Shown here: positions 51,075 to 60,460 of the stretch, piece after piece | How positions within the stretch are numbered: the stretch's first letter is position 1 | Layout of the letters: each line of letters opens with the position of its first letter | Source: Streptomyces albireticuli | GTDB taxonomy: Bacteria; Actinomycetota; Actinomycetes; Streptomycetales; Streptomycetaceae | Assembly (NCBI RefSeq): GCF_021228125.1 | Contig: NZ_JAJQQS010000012.1 | Coordinates: 1-64,000 of the forward strand | DNA length: 64,000 bases | Direction: 5' to 3' | Program-made: the position numbers and the translations under genes | Notes under the pieces: generated by a model | What the model was told of the DNA's origin: nothing | Seen by the model: only the letters and a program-made list of their open reading frames with translations | Database searches by the model: none

Positions 51075-52570
51075 AGTGCGGGTGCCTCCTCCAGCAGAGC
51101 GTGTCCCCAACGGGCGTTGAACGCGGCCTCGACCGCGGCGCCCACCCGGTAGAGCCGGTCGTCGGCCATGGCGGGCGCGATGATCTGCAGACCGACCGGC
51201 ATGCCGTCCTCGGGCGCCAGGCCGCAGGGCAGCGACATGGCGGCGTTGCCGGCCAGGTTGGTCGGGATGGTGCACAGGTCGGCGAGGTACATCGCCATCG
51301 GGTCGTCCGCGCGCTCGCCGATCGGGAACGCCGTGGTGGGCGTGGTCGGCGAGATCAGCACGTCGACACCGCCCTCGCCGAACGCCTTCTCGAAGTCCCG
51401 CGTGATGAGGGTGCGGACCTTCTGCGCGGAGCCGTAGTACGCGTCGTAGTAGCCGGAGCTCAGGGCGTACGTACCGAGGATCACACGGCGCTTGACCTCG
51501 TCGCCGAAGCCGGCCTCGCGGGTGAGCGCGGTGACCTCCTCGGCGGACTTCGTGCCGTCGTCGCCGACCCGCAGGCCGTAGCGCATGGCGTCGAAGCGGG
51601 CCAGGTTGGAGGAGCACTCGGACGGCGCGATCAGGTAGTACGCGGCCAGGGCGAGGTCGAAGGAGGGGCAGTCCACCTCGACGACCTCGGCACCGAGCTC
51701 CTTGAGCAGCTCGACGGACTCGTCGAAGCGCTGGAGGACACCGGCCTGGTAGCCCTCGCCGCGGAACTGCTTGACGACGCCGACGCGCATGCCCTTGACG
51801 TCGCCGTTCCGGGCCGCCTCGACGACCGGCGGGACCGGGGCGTCGATGGAGGTGGAGTCCAGCGGGTCGTGGCCGGCGATGACCTCGTGCAGCAGGGCCG
51901 CGTCCAGGACCGTACGGGCGCAGGGACCGCCCTGGTCGAGGGAGGACGAGAAGGCGACCATGCCGTAGCGGGAGACCGCGCCGTAGGTCGGCTTGACGCC
52001 GACGGTGCCGGTGACGGCGGCGGGCTGGCGGATGGAACCGCCGGTGTCCGTGCCGATGGCCAGGGGGGCCTCGTACGACGCCAGGGCGGCGGAGGAGCCG
52101 CCTCCGGAACCGCCGGGGATCTTGGTCAGGTCCCAGGGGTTGCCGGTGGGGCCGTAGGCGCTGTTCTCGGTCGAGGACCCCATGGCGAACTCGTCCATGT
52201 TGGTCTTGCCGAGGATGACGACGTCGGCTTCCTTGAGCCGGCGGGTCAGCGTCGCGTCGTACGGCGGGATCCAGCCTTCGAGGATCTTGGAACCGACGGT
52301 GGTCGGGATCCCCTTGGTGGTGAAGATGTCCTTGAGCGCGAGCGGGACGCCGGCCAGCGGGCCGAGCTTCTCGCCGCGGGCGCGCTTCTCGTCGACGGCG
52401 CGGGCCTGCGCGAGGGCGCCCTCGCGGTCGACGTGCAGGAAGGCGTTGACCTTCTCGTCGACGGCCTCGATACGGGCCAGGTGGGCCTCGGTCACCTGGA
52501 CGGCGGTGACCTCGCCCGAGGCGATCTTCGCGGCGATCTCGGCCGCGGTCAGCTTGATCAGGTCAGTCAT
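51071..52570 (-). CDS. gatA: Asp/Glu-tRNA amidotransferase subunit A
   Basis: This 499-aa amidase-signature enzyme starts at ATG 52570, two bases after gatC. It releases ammonia from glutamine for GatB. The Ser-cisSer-Lys triad is in place: Lys in GVPLALKDIFTTKG, and the Ser residues in IPGGSGGGSSAALAS and GTDTGGSIRQPAA. TNMDEFAMGSSTENSAYGP is also conserved. The length is normal. It overlaps the 42-aa ORF by four bases. Confidence 0.96.
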   Translation of the reverse strand: MTDLIKLTAAEIAAKIASGEVTAVQVTEAHLARIEAVDEKVNAFLHVDREGALAQARAVDEKRARGEKLGPLAGVPLALKDIFTTKGIPTTVGSKILEGWIPPYDATLTRRLKEADVVILGKTNMDEFAMGSSTENSAYGPTGNPWDLTKIPGGSGGGSSAALASYEAPLAIGTDTGGSIRQPAAVTGTVGVKPTYGAVSRYGMVAFSSSLDQGGPCARTVLDAALLHEVIAGHDPLDSTSIDAPVPPVVEAARNGDVKGMRVGVVKQFRGEGYQAGVLQRFDESVELLKELGAEVVEVDCPSFDLALAAYYLIAPSECSSNLARFDAMRYGLRVGDDGTKSAEEVTALTREAGFGDEVKRRVILGTYALSSGYYDAYYGSAQKVRTLITRDFEKAFGEGGVDVLISPTTPTTAFPIGERADDPMAMYLADLCTIPTNLAGNAAMSLPCGLAPEDGMPVGLQIIAPAMADDRLYRVGAAVEAAFNARWGHALLEEAPAL

Positions 52571-52572
52571 GG

Positions 52573-52869
52573 TCAGTCCTCCCCCAGGATCTGCGGCACC
52601 TTGAAACGCTGCTGCTCCTGGGCCGGGGCGCCGGAGAGCGCCTCCTGCGGGGTCAGCGACGGACGGATCTCGTCCGGGCGCATGACGTTGGTCAGCGGCA
52701 GCGGGTGGGACGTCGGCGGTACGTCCTGGTCGGCGACCTCGGAGACGCGGGCGACCGCGCCGATGATGTCGTCGAGCTGTCCGGCGAAGTGGTCGAGCTC
52801 TTCGTCCTTGAGCTCCAGACGTGCCAGCCGGGCGAGGTGGGCGACCTCCTCGCGCGTGATGCCAGGCAT
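52573..52869 (-). CDS. gatC: Asp/Glu-tRNA amidotransferase subunit C
   Basis: This 98-aa protein starts at ATG 52869, with GAGG 8 nt upstream. It shows ITREEVAHLARLARLELKDE, QLDDIIGAVARVSEVAD and MRPDEIRPSLTPQEALSGAP, the GatC pattern that tethers GatA to GatB. It heads the operon. A TAGGAT hexamer near 52918-52923 (minus strand) may be its -10. Confidence 0.95.
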   Translation of the reverse strand: MPGITREEVAHLARLARLELKDEELDHFAGQLDDIIGAVARVSEVADQDVPPTSHPLPLTNVMRPDEIRPSLTPQEALSGAPAQEQQRFKVPQILGED

Positions 52870-53029
52870 GCGGCGATCCTCAGGGTTCGTGACGGTTTCT
52901 GGGCGGGTTGTGCGCCCAATCCTATGGCGCCGCGGCATGTGCCCGCGAAACGCTTTCCTTCCGGTCCGGCATGGGGGTGCGCGGCGGGGGCCTCGGCGGC
53001 CGGCGGCGGGCTCCCGGGCGCGCCCCGCG

Positions 53030-53260
53030 GGCGGCCTTTCCCCAGCCCCGCCCCTTCCCGAACCGGGGCTCCGCCCCGGACCCCGGTCCTCAAACGCCGG
53101 ACGGGCTGAGTTGTCGCCCGGCACGGGCGGAAAGGCGAGCCCGGACCGGGCGAAAATCCAGCCCGGCCGGCGTTTGAGGCCACCGCGCGTCAGCGCGGAA
53201 CCGGGGGCCCGGGGGCCTCCCCGGTTTCGGGAAGGGGCGGGGCTGGGGAAAAGCCCGCCG
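53030..53260. repeat. Dispersed palindromic intergenic element, copy 5
   Basis: CCCCAGCCCCGCCCCTTCCCG (near 53040) and its inverted form (CGGGAAGGGGCGGGGCTGGG near 53228) bound the element. The inner pair CCTCAAACGCCGG / CCGGCGTTTGAGG (53091-53180) is separated by a 50-60 bp insert with further GCCCG/CGGGC repeats, so the hairpin is much longer than in copies 1 and 3. It lies between rmdB and gatC, both on the minus strand; with short flanks it fills 52870-53317. Confidence 0.8.
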
Positions 53261-53317
53261 GAACGCGAGCCCGCCGGAACGCCCGGACACCCGTCACCCA
53301 CCCCGCCCCGGACAAGG

Positions 53318-55441
53318 TCACGTCACCGGCTGATCCGCTTCCTCCTCCGACGGCTGGAGCACCGGCCGGTCCGCCGGCTGCGCCGCCGGGACGCGGTCGG
53401 CCTCGCGGTGCCAGCCGCTCTCCCCGCGCAGGCGGAGCCACGCCGTCGTCTCGTCCGGCGGCATCGCGGCGGCGACCAGCCAGCCCTGGACGGCGTCGCA
53501 GCCCAGGTCGCGCAGGCGCTCCCAGGTCTCGTCGTCCTCGACGCCCTCCGCGACGACGAGCAGGCCCAGCGAGTGTGCGAGGTCCAGCGTGCAGCGGACG
53601 ATCTCCGCGTCCTCGTTGTCGATGGCGAGGCGGGCCACGAAGGAGCGGTCGATCTTCAGCTCGCTCACCGGGAGGCGGCGCAGGTGCACGAGCGAGGAGT
53701 AGCCCGTGCCGAAGTCGTCCAGGGACATCTTCACGCCGTGCCCGGTCAGCCCGGCGAGCGTGTCCGCGGCGCGCTGCGGGTCCTCCAGGAGGACGTGCTC
53801 CGTTATCTCCAGCTGGAGCGCCCCCGGCGGGACCCCGTGGCGGGCGAGCCGGGCCGCGACCGAACCCGCGAACCCGGGGGTGTGAACGTCGCGGGGCGAG
53901 ACGTTGACGGCCACCGGCACCTCCAGGCCCATCGCCCGCCACTTCGCGACCTGGCCGAGCGCCGTCTCCAGGACGTACTCGGTCAGCCGCGGCATCAGTC
54001 CGGAGGACTCGGCTATCGCGATGAACTCGTCCGGCGAGACCCGGCCCCGCTCGGGGTGCACCCAGCGGACCAGCGCCTCCAGGCCCTCCACATGGCCGTC
54101 GAAGCCGACCTTCGGCTGGTAGTGCAGCTCCACGTCGCCCGCGTCGAGCGCGCGGCGCAGGTCGCCCAACAGGCCCAGCCGGTCGGGGGTGTTGCCGTCG
54201 CGGCGGGCCTCGTAGACCTCGACGCCGCTGCGGTCGCGCTTGGCCTGGTACATCGCCACGTCCGCGCGGCGGAGCAGGCCCTCCGCGTCGAGCGCGTGGT
54301 CGGGGTAGACGGCGACACCGGCGCTGGCCTCCAGGACGAGGGTGAGCCCGTCCAGGTCGAGGGGGGAGCCGAGGGCGGCGACGAGCGAACGCGCCACGCG
54401 CTGGGCGCTGGTGAGGGAGTCGGCGACGGGGAGCAGCACCGCGAACTCGTCGCCGCCGAGCCGGGCCGCCTCCGCGTCGCGCGGCAGGGCGAGGCGGAGG
54501 CGTTCGGCTATCTGGAGGAGCAGCCGGTCCCCGGCGAGGTGGCCGAGGGTGTCGTTGACGGACCGGAAGCGGTCGAGGTCTATCAGGACGAGCGCGGACC
54601 GGGACCCGGCCCGCTCGGCCTCGTCGAGCGCGGTCCAGGTGCGCTCCAGCAGCCACTGGCGGTTGGGCAGCCCGGTGAGCGGGTCCCGGAGCTGCTCCTC
54701 GGCGCGGGCGCGGGCGATCCACAGCGTGGAGTCGAGGGCGATCAGCGGGACGGCGAAGAGCGGCAGCAGCAGCGGCGCGTGGTCGGCGACGACGGCGATC
54801 AGCGGGGCGATGCCGAGCAGGGCGCCGCCGACCAGGGCCTGCCGGACGAGCGCGGTGCGGGCGATGCTGGTGAGGCCGGTGCGCGGGGCCATGGAGTACC
54901 AGAGCAGGGCCCGGGTGACGGCCAGGTACATGAACGCGGCCAGGGCGATCTTGGGGATGGCGGTGAGCGGCCAGGTGTCGGGCAGCCAGGGGTGCTCGAC
55001 GGTGGCGACGACCCCGCAGGCGGCGAGGGCCAGGCCCGCGGCCCCGATGCCGAGGATGTCGACGGCGCCGTGGAGTAACGCCTGCCGCCATCGGTGGCGG
55101 CGCGCGGTGGCGACGAGCAGCACCACGGCCATGCTGATCAGGACGGCGGGCAGCCAGCCGTAGAGCAGCAGGACGGCGAGGGTGAGCGCGGCTCCCGAGC
55201 CCGTGCCGCCCCACCAGCGGTCCCGCCCGAGGGCGACGAGGTGGGCGACGATCAGGGCGGTGAGGGTGGCGAGGGCCCAGCCGACGGTGTGCCGGGGGAA
55301 CACGGCGTGGCCCGCGCCGAGGACACGGCAGATACCGGCCGCCAGGGCGACCGCGGCCACGGTGACGCAGACGGTCGGCAGCGCGGGCGGAGGGACCCGG
55401 CGCAGCCGAGATACCGGTTCGGCGCTGTCGGTGGGTTTCAT
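53318..55441 (-). CDS. rmdB: Membrane GGDEF-EAL c-di-GMP enzyme (RmdB-like)
   Basis: This 707-aa protein starts at ATG 55441 with GAGGG upstream. Residues 20-245 contain about seven to eight hydrophobic segments. The GGDEF domain (250-410) has an intact GGDEF motif (329-333) but no RxxD I-site (RDAE at that place). The EAL domain (about 420-680) retains all catalytic motifs: GLEALVRW (EAL 455-457), NVSPRDV, ITEH, DDFGTGYSS, KIDRSFV and AEGVE. It should hydrolyse c-di-GMP, possibly controlled by GTP binding at GGDEF. Position near ligA matches RmdB (SCO5495, from memory), a phosphodiesterase affecting sporulation and antibiotic production. An inverted repeat lies upstream at 55590-55618. Confidence 0.9.
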   Translation of the reverse strand: MKPTDSAEPVSRLRRVPPPALPTVCVTVAAVALAAGICRVLGAGHAVFPRHTVGWALATLTALIVAHLVALGRDRWWGGTGSGAALTLAVLLLYGWLPAVLISMAVVLLVATARRHRWRQALLHGAVDILGIGAAGLALAACGVVATVEHPWLPDTWPLTAIPKIALAAFMYLAVTRALLWYSMAPRTGLTSIARTALVRQALVGGALLGIAPLIAVVADHAPLLLPLFAVPLIALDSTLWIARARAEEQLRDPLTGLPNRQWLLERTWTALDEAERAGSRSALVLIDLDRFRSVNDTLGHLAGDRLLLQIAERLRLALPRDAEAARLGGDEFAVLLPVADSLTSAQRVARSLVAALGSPLDLDGLTLVLEASAGVAVYPDHALDAEGLLRRADVAMYQAKRDRSGVEVYEARRDGNTPDRLGLLGDLRRALDAGDVELHYQPKVGFDGHVEGLEALVRWVHPERGRVSPDEFIAIAESSGLMPRLTEYVLETALGQVAKWRAMGLEVPVAVNVSPRDVHTPGFAGSVAARLARHGVPPGALQLEITEHVLLEDPQRAADTLAGLTGHGVKMSLDDFGTGYSSLVHLRRLPVSELKIDRSFVARLAIDNEDAEIVRCTLDLAHSLGLLVVAEGVEDDETWERLRDLGCDAVQGWLVAAAMPPDETTAWLRLRGESGWHREADRVPAAQPADRPVLQPSEEEADQPVT

Positions 55442-55589
55442 GCCCGTCCCTCTCACAGCCGGCGGTGCCCGCGCCACGGCAGGCGCACATCTCAACAGTA
55501 GGCCGCAGAAGGCTACGACGGGCAGCGATCGGCAGCGGTTGCCCGATTGGGATACGGCCTCTTGTAGCCATCTGGTAAGCGCTGTAGGG

Positions 55590-55618
55590 GTAATGCCCAC
55601 TGACTATGCGGGCATTAC
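55590..55618. promoter_or_regulatory. Perfect inverted repeat upstream of rmdB
   Basis: GTAATGCCC (55590-55598) and GGGCATTAC (55610-55618) are separated by 11 nt that contain a -10-like CATAGT on the minus strand. This AT-richer palindrome about 150 bp upstream of rmdB looks like an operator. The remainder of 55442-55776 shows only GC-rich partial inverted repeats near 55680-55765 that may terminate ligA. Confidence 0.5.
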
Positions 55619-55776
55619 TCCGGCGGGGTGGCGACCTGGGTTCGAGTGGCCGTGGCGCGCTGTTCCGGTGCGGGGGCCGCGGGGGTGCGGGGAGGGGGCG
55701 GGGGTGCCGGAGGGGAGCCGCCGGACCGGAGCTTCCGGAGGGCCCGCTCCCCTCCCCCCGCCACGTGCCGCTCGGC

Positions 55777-58044
55777 TCACGGCTGTGCCACGGCCGCCTC
55801 GCGGGCCGCCTCGGGCCCCTCGGCGAGGAGCACGGCGAAGCCGTCCTCCTCCAGGACCGGGACCTTCAGCGCCATCGCCTTGTCGAACTTCGAGCCGGGG
55901 TTGTCGCCGACGATCACGAAGTCCGTCTTCTTGGACACCGAGCCGGTCACCTTGGCGCCCTGGCTCTGGAGGGCCTCCTTGGCGCCGTCGCGGGTGTGCG
56001 AGGCGAGCGTGCCGGTGACGACGACCGTCAGGCCGGCGAGGGGGCGCGGGCCCGCGTCCTCCGCGGCCTCCTCCTCCATCCGGACGCCGGCGGCGCGCCA
56101 CTTCTCGATGATCTCGCGGTGCCAGTCCTCGGCGAACCATTCCTTGACGGCGGCGGCGACGATCGGGCCGACGCCCTCGACGGCGGCCAGCTCCTCCTCG
56201 CTCGCCTCCGCGATGCGGTCGACGGAGCGGAACTCGCGGGCGAGGACGGCGGCCGAGACGGGGCCCACGTGGCGGATGGACAGGCCGTTGATGATCCGGG
56301 CGAGGGGGCGCTGCCGGGCCGCCCCGATGTTCTCCAGCATGGCCAGGGCGTTCTTCTTCGGCTCGCCCTTCTGGTTGGCGAAGAAGGTGACGACCTTCTC
56401 CTCCCCCGTCTTCGGGTCGCGCTTGGGCAGGCCGGAGTCCGGGTCCACGACGTGGGACTTGATGGGCAGCAGCTGTTCGATGGTCATGCCGAACAGGTCG
56501 CCCTCGTCCCGCAGCGGCGGCTCGGCGGGCTCCAGGGGCTGGGTGAGCGCCGTGGCGGCCACGTAGCCGAGGTTCTCGATGTCGAGGCACTGGCGGCCGG
56601 CGAGGTAGAAGAGGCGCTCGCGGATCTGGGCGGGGCAGGCGCGGGCGTTGGGGCAGCGGAGGTCGATGTCGCCCTCCTTCATGGGCCGCAGCGGCGTGCG
56701 GCACTCGGGGCACTCCGCGGGCATCACGAACTCCCGCTCCGTGCCGTCCCGCAGGTCGGCCACCGGGCCCAGGATCTCGGGGATGACGTCGCCCGCCTTG
56801 CGCAGTACGACGGTGTCCCCGATGAAGACGCCCTTGGCCTTGACGACCTCCTGGTTGTGCAGGGTGGCGAACTCGACCTCGGAGCCGGCGACCGTGACCG
56901 GCTCGACCACCGCGTACGGCGTGACGCGGCCGGTGCGGCCGACGCCCACGCGGATGTCGACCAGCTTGGTGTTGACCTCCTCCGGGGCGTACTTCCAGGC
57001 GATGGCCCAGCGCGGCGCGCGGGAGGTGGAGCCGAGGCGCCCCTGGAGGGGGATCTCGTCGAGCTTGACGACGACGCCGTCGATCTCGTGCTCCATGGAG
57101 TGCCGGACGGCGGGGTCGCCGTAGTGGGCGATGAACTCCCGGACGTCCGCCAGGGACGCGACGACGCGGTTGTGCGCGGCCGTCGGCAGGCCCCACTCGC
57201 GGAGCAGGTCGTACGCCTGCGACTGGCGCTCGATGGCGAAGCCCTCGCGGGCGCCGATGCCGTGCACCACCATGTGCAGCGGGCGGGTGGCGGTGACCCT
57301 GGGGTCCTTCTGGCGGAGCGAACCGGCCGCCGCGTTCCGCGGGTTGGCGAAGGGGGGCTTGCCGGCCTCCACCAGGGAGGCGTTGAGCGCCTCGAACTTC
57401 TCCATCGGGAAGTAGACCTCGCCGCGGATCTCGACGAGCTCCGGGATCCGGTCGCCCTGGAGCCGGTCCGGGATCTCGGCGATCGTCCGGACGTTGGGCG
57501 TGATGTCCTCGCCGGTGCGGCCGTCGCCCCGGGTGGCGGCGCGGGTGAGCCGGCCGTGCTCGTAGGTCAGGTTGACGGCGAGGCCGTCGACCTTGAGCTC
57601 GCACAGGAAGTGGTACGCGGAGCCCTCGCCGACATCCTTGGCGACGCGCTCGGCCCAGGCGGTGAGCTCCTCGTCGTCGAAGGCGTTGTCGAGGGAGAGC
57701 ATGCGCTCGCGGTGCTCGACCGCCGTGAACTCCGTCTCATAGGCCCCCGCGACCTTCTGGGTGGGCGAGTCCGGGGTGCGCAGCTGCGGATACTCCTCCT
57801 CCAGCGCCTCCAGGGAGCGCAGCAGCTGGTCGAACTCGGTGTCGCTGACGACCGGGGCGTCCTTGACGTAGTACCGGAAGCGGTGCTCCTCGATCTGCTC
57901 GGCGAGCCGCGCGTGCTGCTCCCGCACCTCCGCGGGTGCTCCGGCAAGCGCGGCCTCCGCCGCGAGCTTCTCGTCGCCGTGCTGTCCGCCAGCCACCGTC
58001 TCGTCCTCCCGTTGTTCCATGGGCGGGCCCGTGAGCGCCGTCAC
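55777..58044 (-). CDS. ligA: NAD-dependent DNA ligase
   Basis: This 755-aa protein starts at GTG 58044, which overlaps the stop of the upstream gene (GTGA); ATG 58020 is the alternative, and neither has a ribosome site. The adenylation domain shows RFRYYVKDAPVVSDTEFDQL and the nucleotidyl-lysine motif CELKVDGLAVNLTYE. An OB fold, the Cys4 zinc finger (CPECRTPL and CPNARACP), a helix-hairpin-helix domain and a C-terminal BRCT domain (AGLTVVVTGTLASHTRDGAK) follow. It seals nicks in replication and repair using NAD+. All domains are intact. Confidence 0.96.
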   Translation of the reverse strand: MTALTGPPMEQREDETVAGGQHGDEKLAAEAALAGAPAEVREQHARLAEQIEEHRFRYYVKDAPVVSDTEFDQLLRSLEALEEEYPQLRTPDSPTQKVAGAYETEFTAVEHRERMLSLDNAFDDEELTAWAERVAKDVGEGSAYHFLCELKVDGLAVNLTYEHGRLTRAATRGDGRTGEDITPNVRTIAEIPDRLQGDRIPELVEIRGEVYFPMEKFEALNASLVEAGKPPFANPRNAAAGSLRQKDPRVTATRPLHMVVHGIGAREGFAIERQSQAYDLLREWGLPTAAHNRVVASLADVREFIAHYGDPAVRHSMEHEIDGVVVKLDEIPLQGRLGSTSRAPRWAIAWKYAPEEVNTKLVDIRVGVGRTGRVTPYAVVEPVTVAGSEVEFATLHNQEVVKAKGVFIGDTVVLRKAGDVIPEILGPVADLRDGTEREFVMPAECPECRTPLRPMKEGDIDLRCPNARACPAQIRERLFYLAGRQCLDIENLGYVAATALTQPLEPAEPPLRDEGDLFGMTIEQLLPIKSHVVDPDSGLPKRDPKTGEEKVVTFFANQKGEPKKNALAMLENIGAARQRPLARIINGLSIRHVGPVSAAVLAREFRSVDRIAEASEEELAAVEGVGPIVAAAVKEWFAEDWHREIIEKWRAAGVRMEEEAAEDAGPRPLAGLTVVVTGTLASHTRDGAKEALQSQGAKVTGSVSKKTDFVIVGDNPGSKFDKAMALKVPVLEEDGFAVLLAEGPEAAREAAVAQP

Positions 58045-59063
58045 TCAGGGTTGTCCGCGAGCGATCTCGCCGCCCGGGCGCAGTGGGCGAGGGCCGTACG
58101 GGCATACGCGGGCGAAGCGCCCGCGAGCCCGCACGCGGGGGTGATCACCACGGACTCCGCGAGGGTCCCCGGCGACAGCCCCAGCCTGCGCCACAGCGTC
58201 CTGACACCCATGACGCTACCGGCAGGGTCTGACAATGGGCCGTCCACACCGGGCACCACACCGACGAACAGTTTGGTGCCCGCCTCCACGGCCTCTCCGA
58301 CCGCCTCTTCCTCACGCTCGGTGAACAGCGAGAAGTCGAAGGAGACGCCCTGGACTCCGGCGCGGCGCAGCAGCGCGAAGGGCACACCGGGGGCGCACGA
58401 ATGCACGACGGGGGACGCGCCGGTGGCCTCGCGCGCCACGGCCGCCAGGTCGCGCAGGGCGCCCTCGACGACGGCGCGGTCGACGGCCCGGTAGGTGCGG
58501 TAGCCGCTGGCGGTGCGCACCCGGCCGGTCAGCACGGCGGTCAGCGACGGCTCGTCCAGCTGGAGCACCACCGTGGCGCCGGGCACCCGGCGCCGTACGT
58601 CGGCGAGGTGTTCGCGCAGCCCTTCGGCGAGGGAGGCGGTCAGATCCCGGCAGGCCCCGGGGTCGCCGAGCGCCGCCTCGCCGCCGCGCAGCTCCAGGGC
58701 GGCGGCCAGCGTCCAGGGACCGACGGCCGAGACCTTGAGCGCGCCCTCGTACCCCTGGGTGAACTCCTCCAGGGCGTCGAGGTCCTCGCCCAGCCAGGAG
58801 CGGGCCCGCTTGGTGTCGCGGCCCGGCCGGTCGCCGATCCGCCAGCCGCTGGGCTCGACGCGGGCGAAGACGTCCACCAGCATCCCGGCGGTCCGTCCGA
58901 TCATGTCCGCGCCGGGCCCGCGGGCGGGCAGCTCCGGGAGGTACGGCAGGGCCTCCAGCGACCCCGTGACGGTCTTCACGGCCTCGCGGGCGTCACCGCC
59001 GGGCATCGAACCGATCCCGGTGGCGGCCCCCGCGCCCCAGCTCACGTTGCTCTTCTCGCTCAC
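58041..59063 (-). CDS. MetE-like methionine synthase family protein (UROD/MetE-like)
   Basis: This 340-aa protein starts at GTG 59063. It contains only the C-terminal MetE-type barrel, with GIGSMPGGDAREAV, the acidic LQLDEPSLTAVLTG and SPVVHSCAPGVPFALL, where His and Cys could be zinc ligands. Actinobacteria carry this short form, annotated as B12-independent methionine synthase, but its methyl donor is not known and full-length MetE (about 750 aa) is absent here. TACTCT (59070-59075) lies exactly 6 nt before the GTG with no ribosome site, suggesting a leaderless mRNA. It is translationally coupled to ligA. Confidence 0.83.
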   Translation of the reverse strand: MSEKSNVSWGAGAATGIGSMPGGDAREAVKTVTGSLEALPYLPELPARGPGADMIGRTAGMLVDVFARVEPSGWRIGDRPGRDTKRARSWLGEDLDALEEFTQGYEGALKVSAVGPWTLAAALELRGGEAALGDPGACRDLTASLAEGLREHLADVRRRVPGATVVLQLDEPSLTAVLTGRVRTASGYRTYRAVDRAVVEGALRDLAAVAREATGASPVVHSCAPGVPFALLRRAGVQGVSFDFSLFTEREEEAVGEAVEAGTKLFVGVVPGVDGPLSDPAGSVMGVRTLWRRLGLSPGTLAESVVITPACGLAGASPAYARTALAHCARAARSLADNPE

Positions 59064-59104
59064 CCAGGAAGAGTACGAGACGGGGGCCGCTCCCTCTCCC
59101 CGCC

Positions 59105-59794
59105 TCAGCGGCCGGGGCGGACCGTCAGGTCGTTGATCTCCGCGTCGCGCGGCAGGTCGAGCGAGAGCAGGATGGTCTTGGCGACCGACTCGGGGTCGAT
59201 CCACCGCGAGGCGTCGTACTCCTTGCCCTCCTGCTGGTGCACCTTCGCCTGCATCGGCGTGGCCGTGCGGCCCGGGTAGACGCTGGTGACACGGACGCCA
59301 TTGGCGTGCTCCTCGGCGCGCAGCGAGTCCGCGACGGCCTTCAGGCCGTGCTTGCTCGCCGCGTACACGCCCCAGTTGGCGTGGGCGTGCATGCCTGCGC
59401 CGGAGTTGACGAAGACGACGTGCCCCTGCGCGACCCGCAGCTGCGGCAGGAAGAGACGCGTGAGCTCGGCGGGGGCGATGAGGTTGGCGGCGAGCGTGCG
59501 GTTCCAGGCGCGGGTGGTCAGCTCGCCGATGTGGCCGAGGTCGCACACGCCCGCGATGTGCAGCAGCGAGTCGACGTGGTCGGGCAGGGTCTGCTGGCTC
59601 AGGGCCCAGGCGATCCGGTCGGGGTTGCCGAGGTCGGCGACGAGCGTACGGGCGCCGGGGAACCGGGCCGCGAGCTCCTTGGCCCGGCCGGCGTCGCGCG
59701 CGAAGAGGTAGAGCTCGTCGCCGCGCGCGAGCAGGTGGTCCGCGACGGCCTCGCCGATGCCCGAGCCGGCGCCGGTGATCAGGTGTGTTGCCAT
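59105..59794 (-). CDS. Short-chain dehydrogenase/reductase
   Basis: This 229-aa protein starts at ATG 59794 with AAGG about 7 nt upstream. The SDR motifs are intact: cofactor loop ITGAGSGIGEAVADHL, the LLHIAGV (NNAG equivalent) with Ala-Gly only, catalytic Ser in FVNSGAGMH and YxxxK in VYAASKHGLKAV, and PGRTATPM. The NNAG Asn is replaced (HIAG). It oxidises or reduces an unknown alcohol or carbonyl with NAD(P). It follows the LOG gene by 14 bp and is probably co-transcribed with it. Confidence 0.88.
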   Translation of the reverse strand: MATHLITGAGSGIGEAVADHLLARGDELYLFARDAGRAKELAARFPGARTLVADLGNPDRIAWALSQQTLPDHVDSLLHIAGVCDLGHIGELTTRAWNRTLAANLIAPAELTRLFLPQLRVAQGHVVFVNSGAGMHAHANWGVYAASKHGLKAVADSLRAEEHANGVRVTSVYPGRTATPMQAKVHQQEGKEYDASRWIDPESVAKTILLSLDLPRDAEINDLTVRPGR

Positions 59795-59808
59795 ACCCCC
59801 ACCTTGCC

Positions 59809-60348
59809 CTACCGCACTCCGGCCGACTCCTCCAGGTAGGCCAGGGCGCCCACCCCGTCCTCGGCGAAGAACACCAGGTCGGTGAGGGGAAGCGGCAGGA
59901 AGCCCTCCGCCTCCATGCGCTGGAACTGCCGCTTGAGCCCGTCGTAGAACCCGGCGGTGTTCAGCAGGACCACGGGCTTGGCGTGCATCCCGTGCTTCTT
60001 CAGCTCCAGGATCTCCGTCGCCTCGTCCAGCGTGCCCGTGCCGCCGACCATGATGACGACGGCGTCGCCGCGCGCGAGCAACTGCGCCTTCCGCTCGGCG
60101 AGATCCCTGGTGATCACCATCTCGTCGGCGCCCCGGCGGGCCTTCGCCGCGAGGAACTCGACGGACACGCCGACCAGCCGGCCGCCGCCGTCCTGCACGC
60201 CGTCGGCCATCACCTTCATCAGCCCGGACTCGGATCCGCCCCAGACCATGGTGTGCCCGCCCCGGCCGAGGAGCGTCGCGAACTCGCGGGCGGGGACGGT
60301 GTAGCGGTCGTCGAGGTCGGCGGCGGAGCAGAAGACGGTGATGTTCAT
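59809..60348 (-). CDS. LOG family protein (TIGR00730-like Rossmann fold)
   Basis: This protein of about 179 aa starts at ATG 60348 (GGTGA 5 nt upstream; GTG 60357 is the alternative). It opens with MNITVFCSAADLDDRYTVPA. The LOG signature PGGxGTxxE appears as VGGTGTLDE, with Val for Pro, and the substrate Arg is in the preceding RKAQLLARGDAVVIM region. Enzymes of this family release nucleobases from N6-modified AMP (cytokinin riboside 5'-monophosphate phosphoribohydrolase), though many bacterial members are uncharacterised. It heads a two-gene unit with the SDR gene. Confidence 0.82.
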   Translation of the reverse strand: MNITVFCSAADLDDRYTVPAREFATLLGRGGHTMVWGGSESGLMKVMADGVQDGGGRLVGVSVEFLAAKARRGADEMVITRDLAERKAQLLARGDAVVIMVGGTGTLDEATEILELKKHGMHAKPVVLLNTAGFYDGLKRQFQRMEAEGFLPLPLTDLVFFAEDGVGALAYLEESAGVR

Positions 60349-60460
60349 ACGGGTCACCGTACGCCGTCACCACCACCGCCCCCATCTGGCCGGTTTTGGG
60401 TGTTCTGCTGTCAGGGTTAGGGCCCCGTTCGGTTGCGGGTTCGTCACAGACAGCGGCCTG

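Noticed and set aside
51062..55078. 1338-codon plus-strand open frame across gatA, gatC and rmdB
   Set aside because: It is antisense to three confidently identified genes and is low in complexity.
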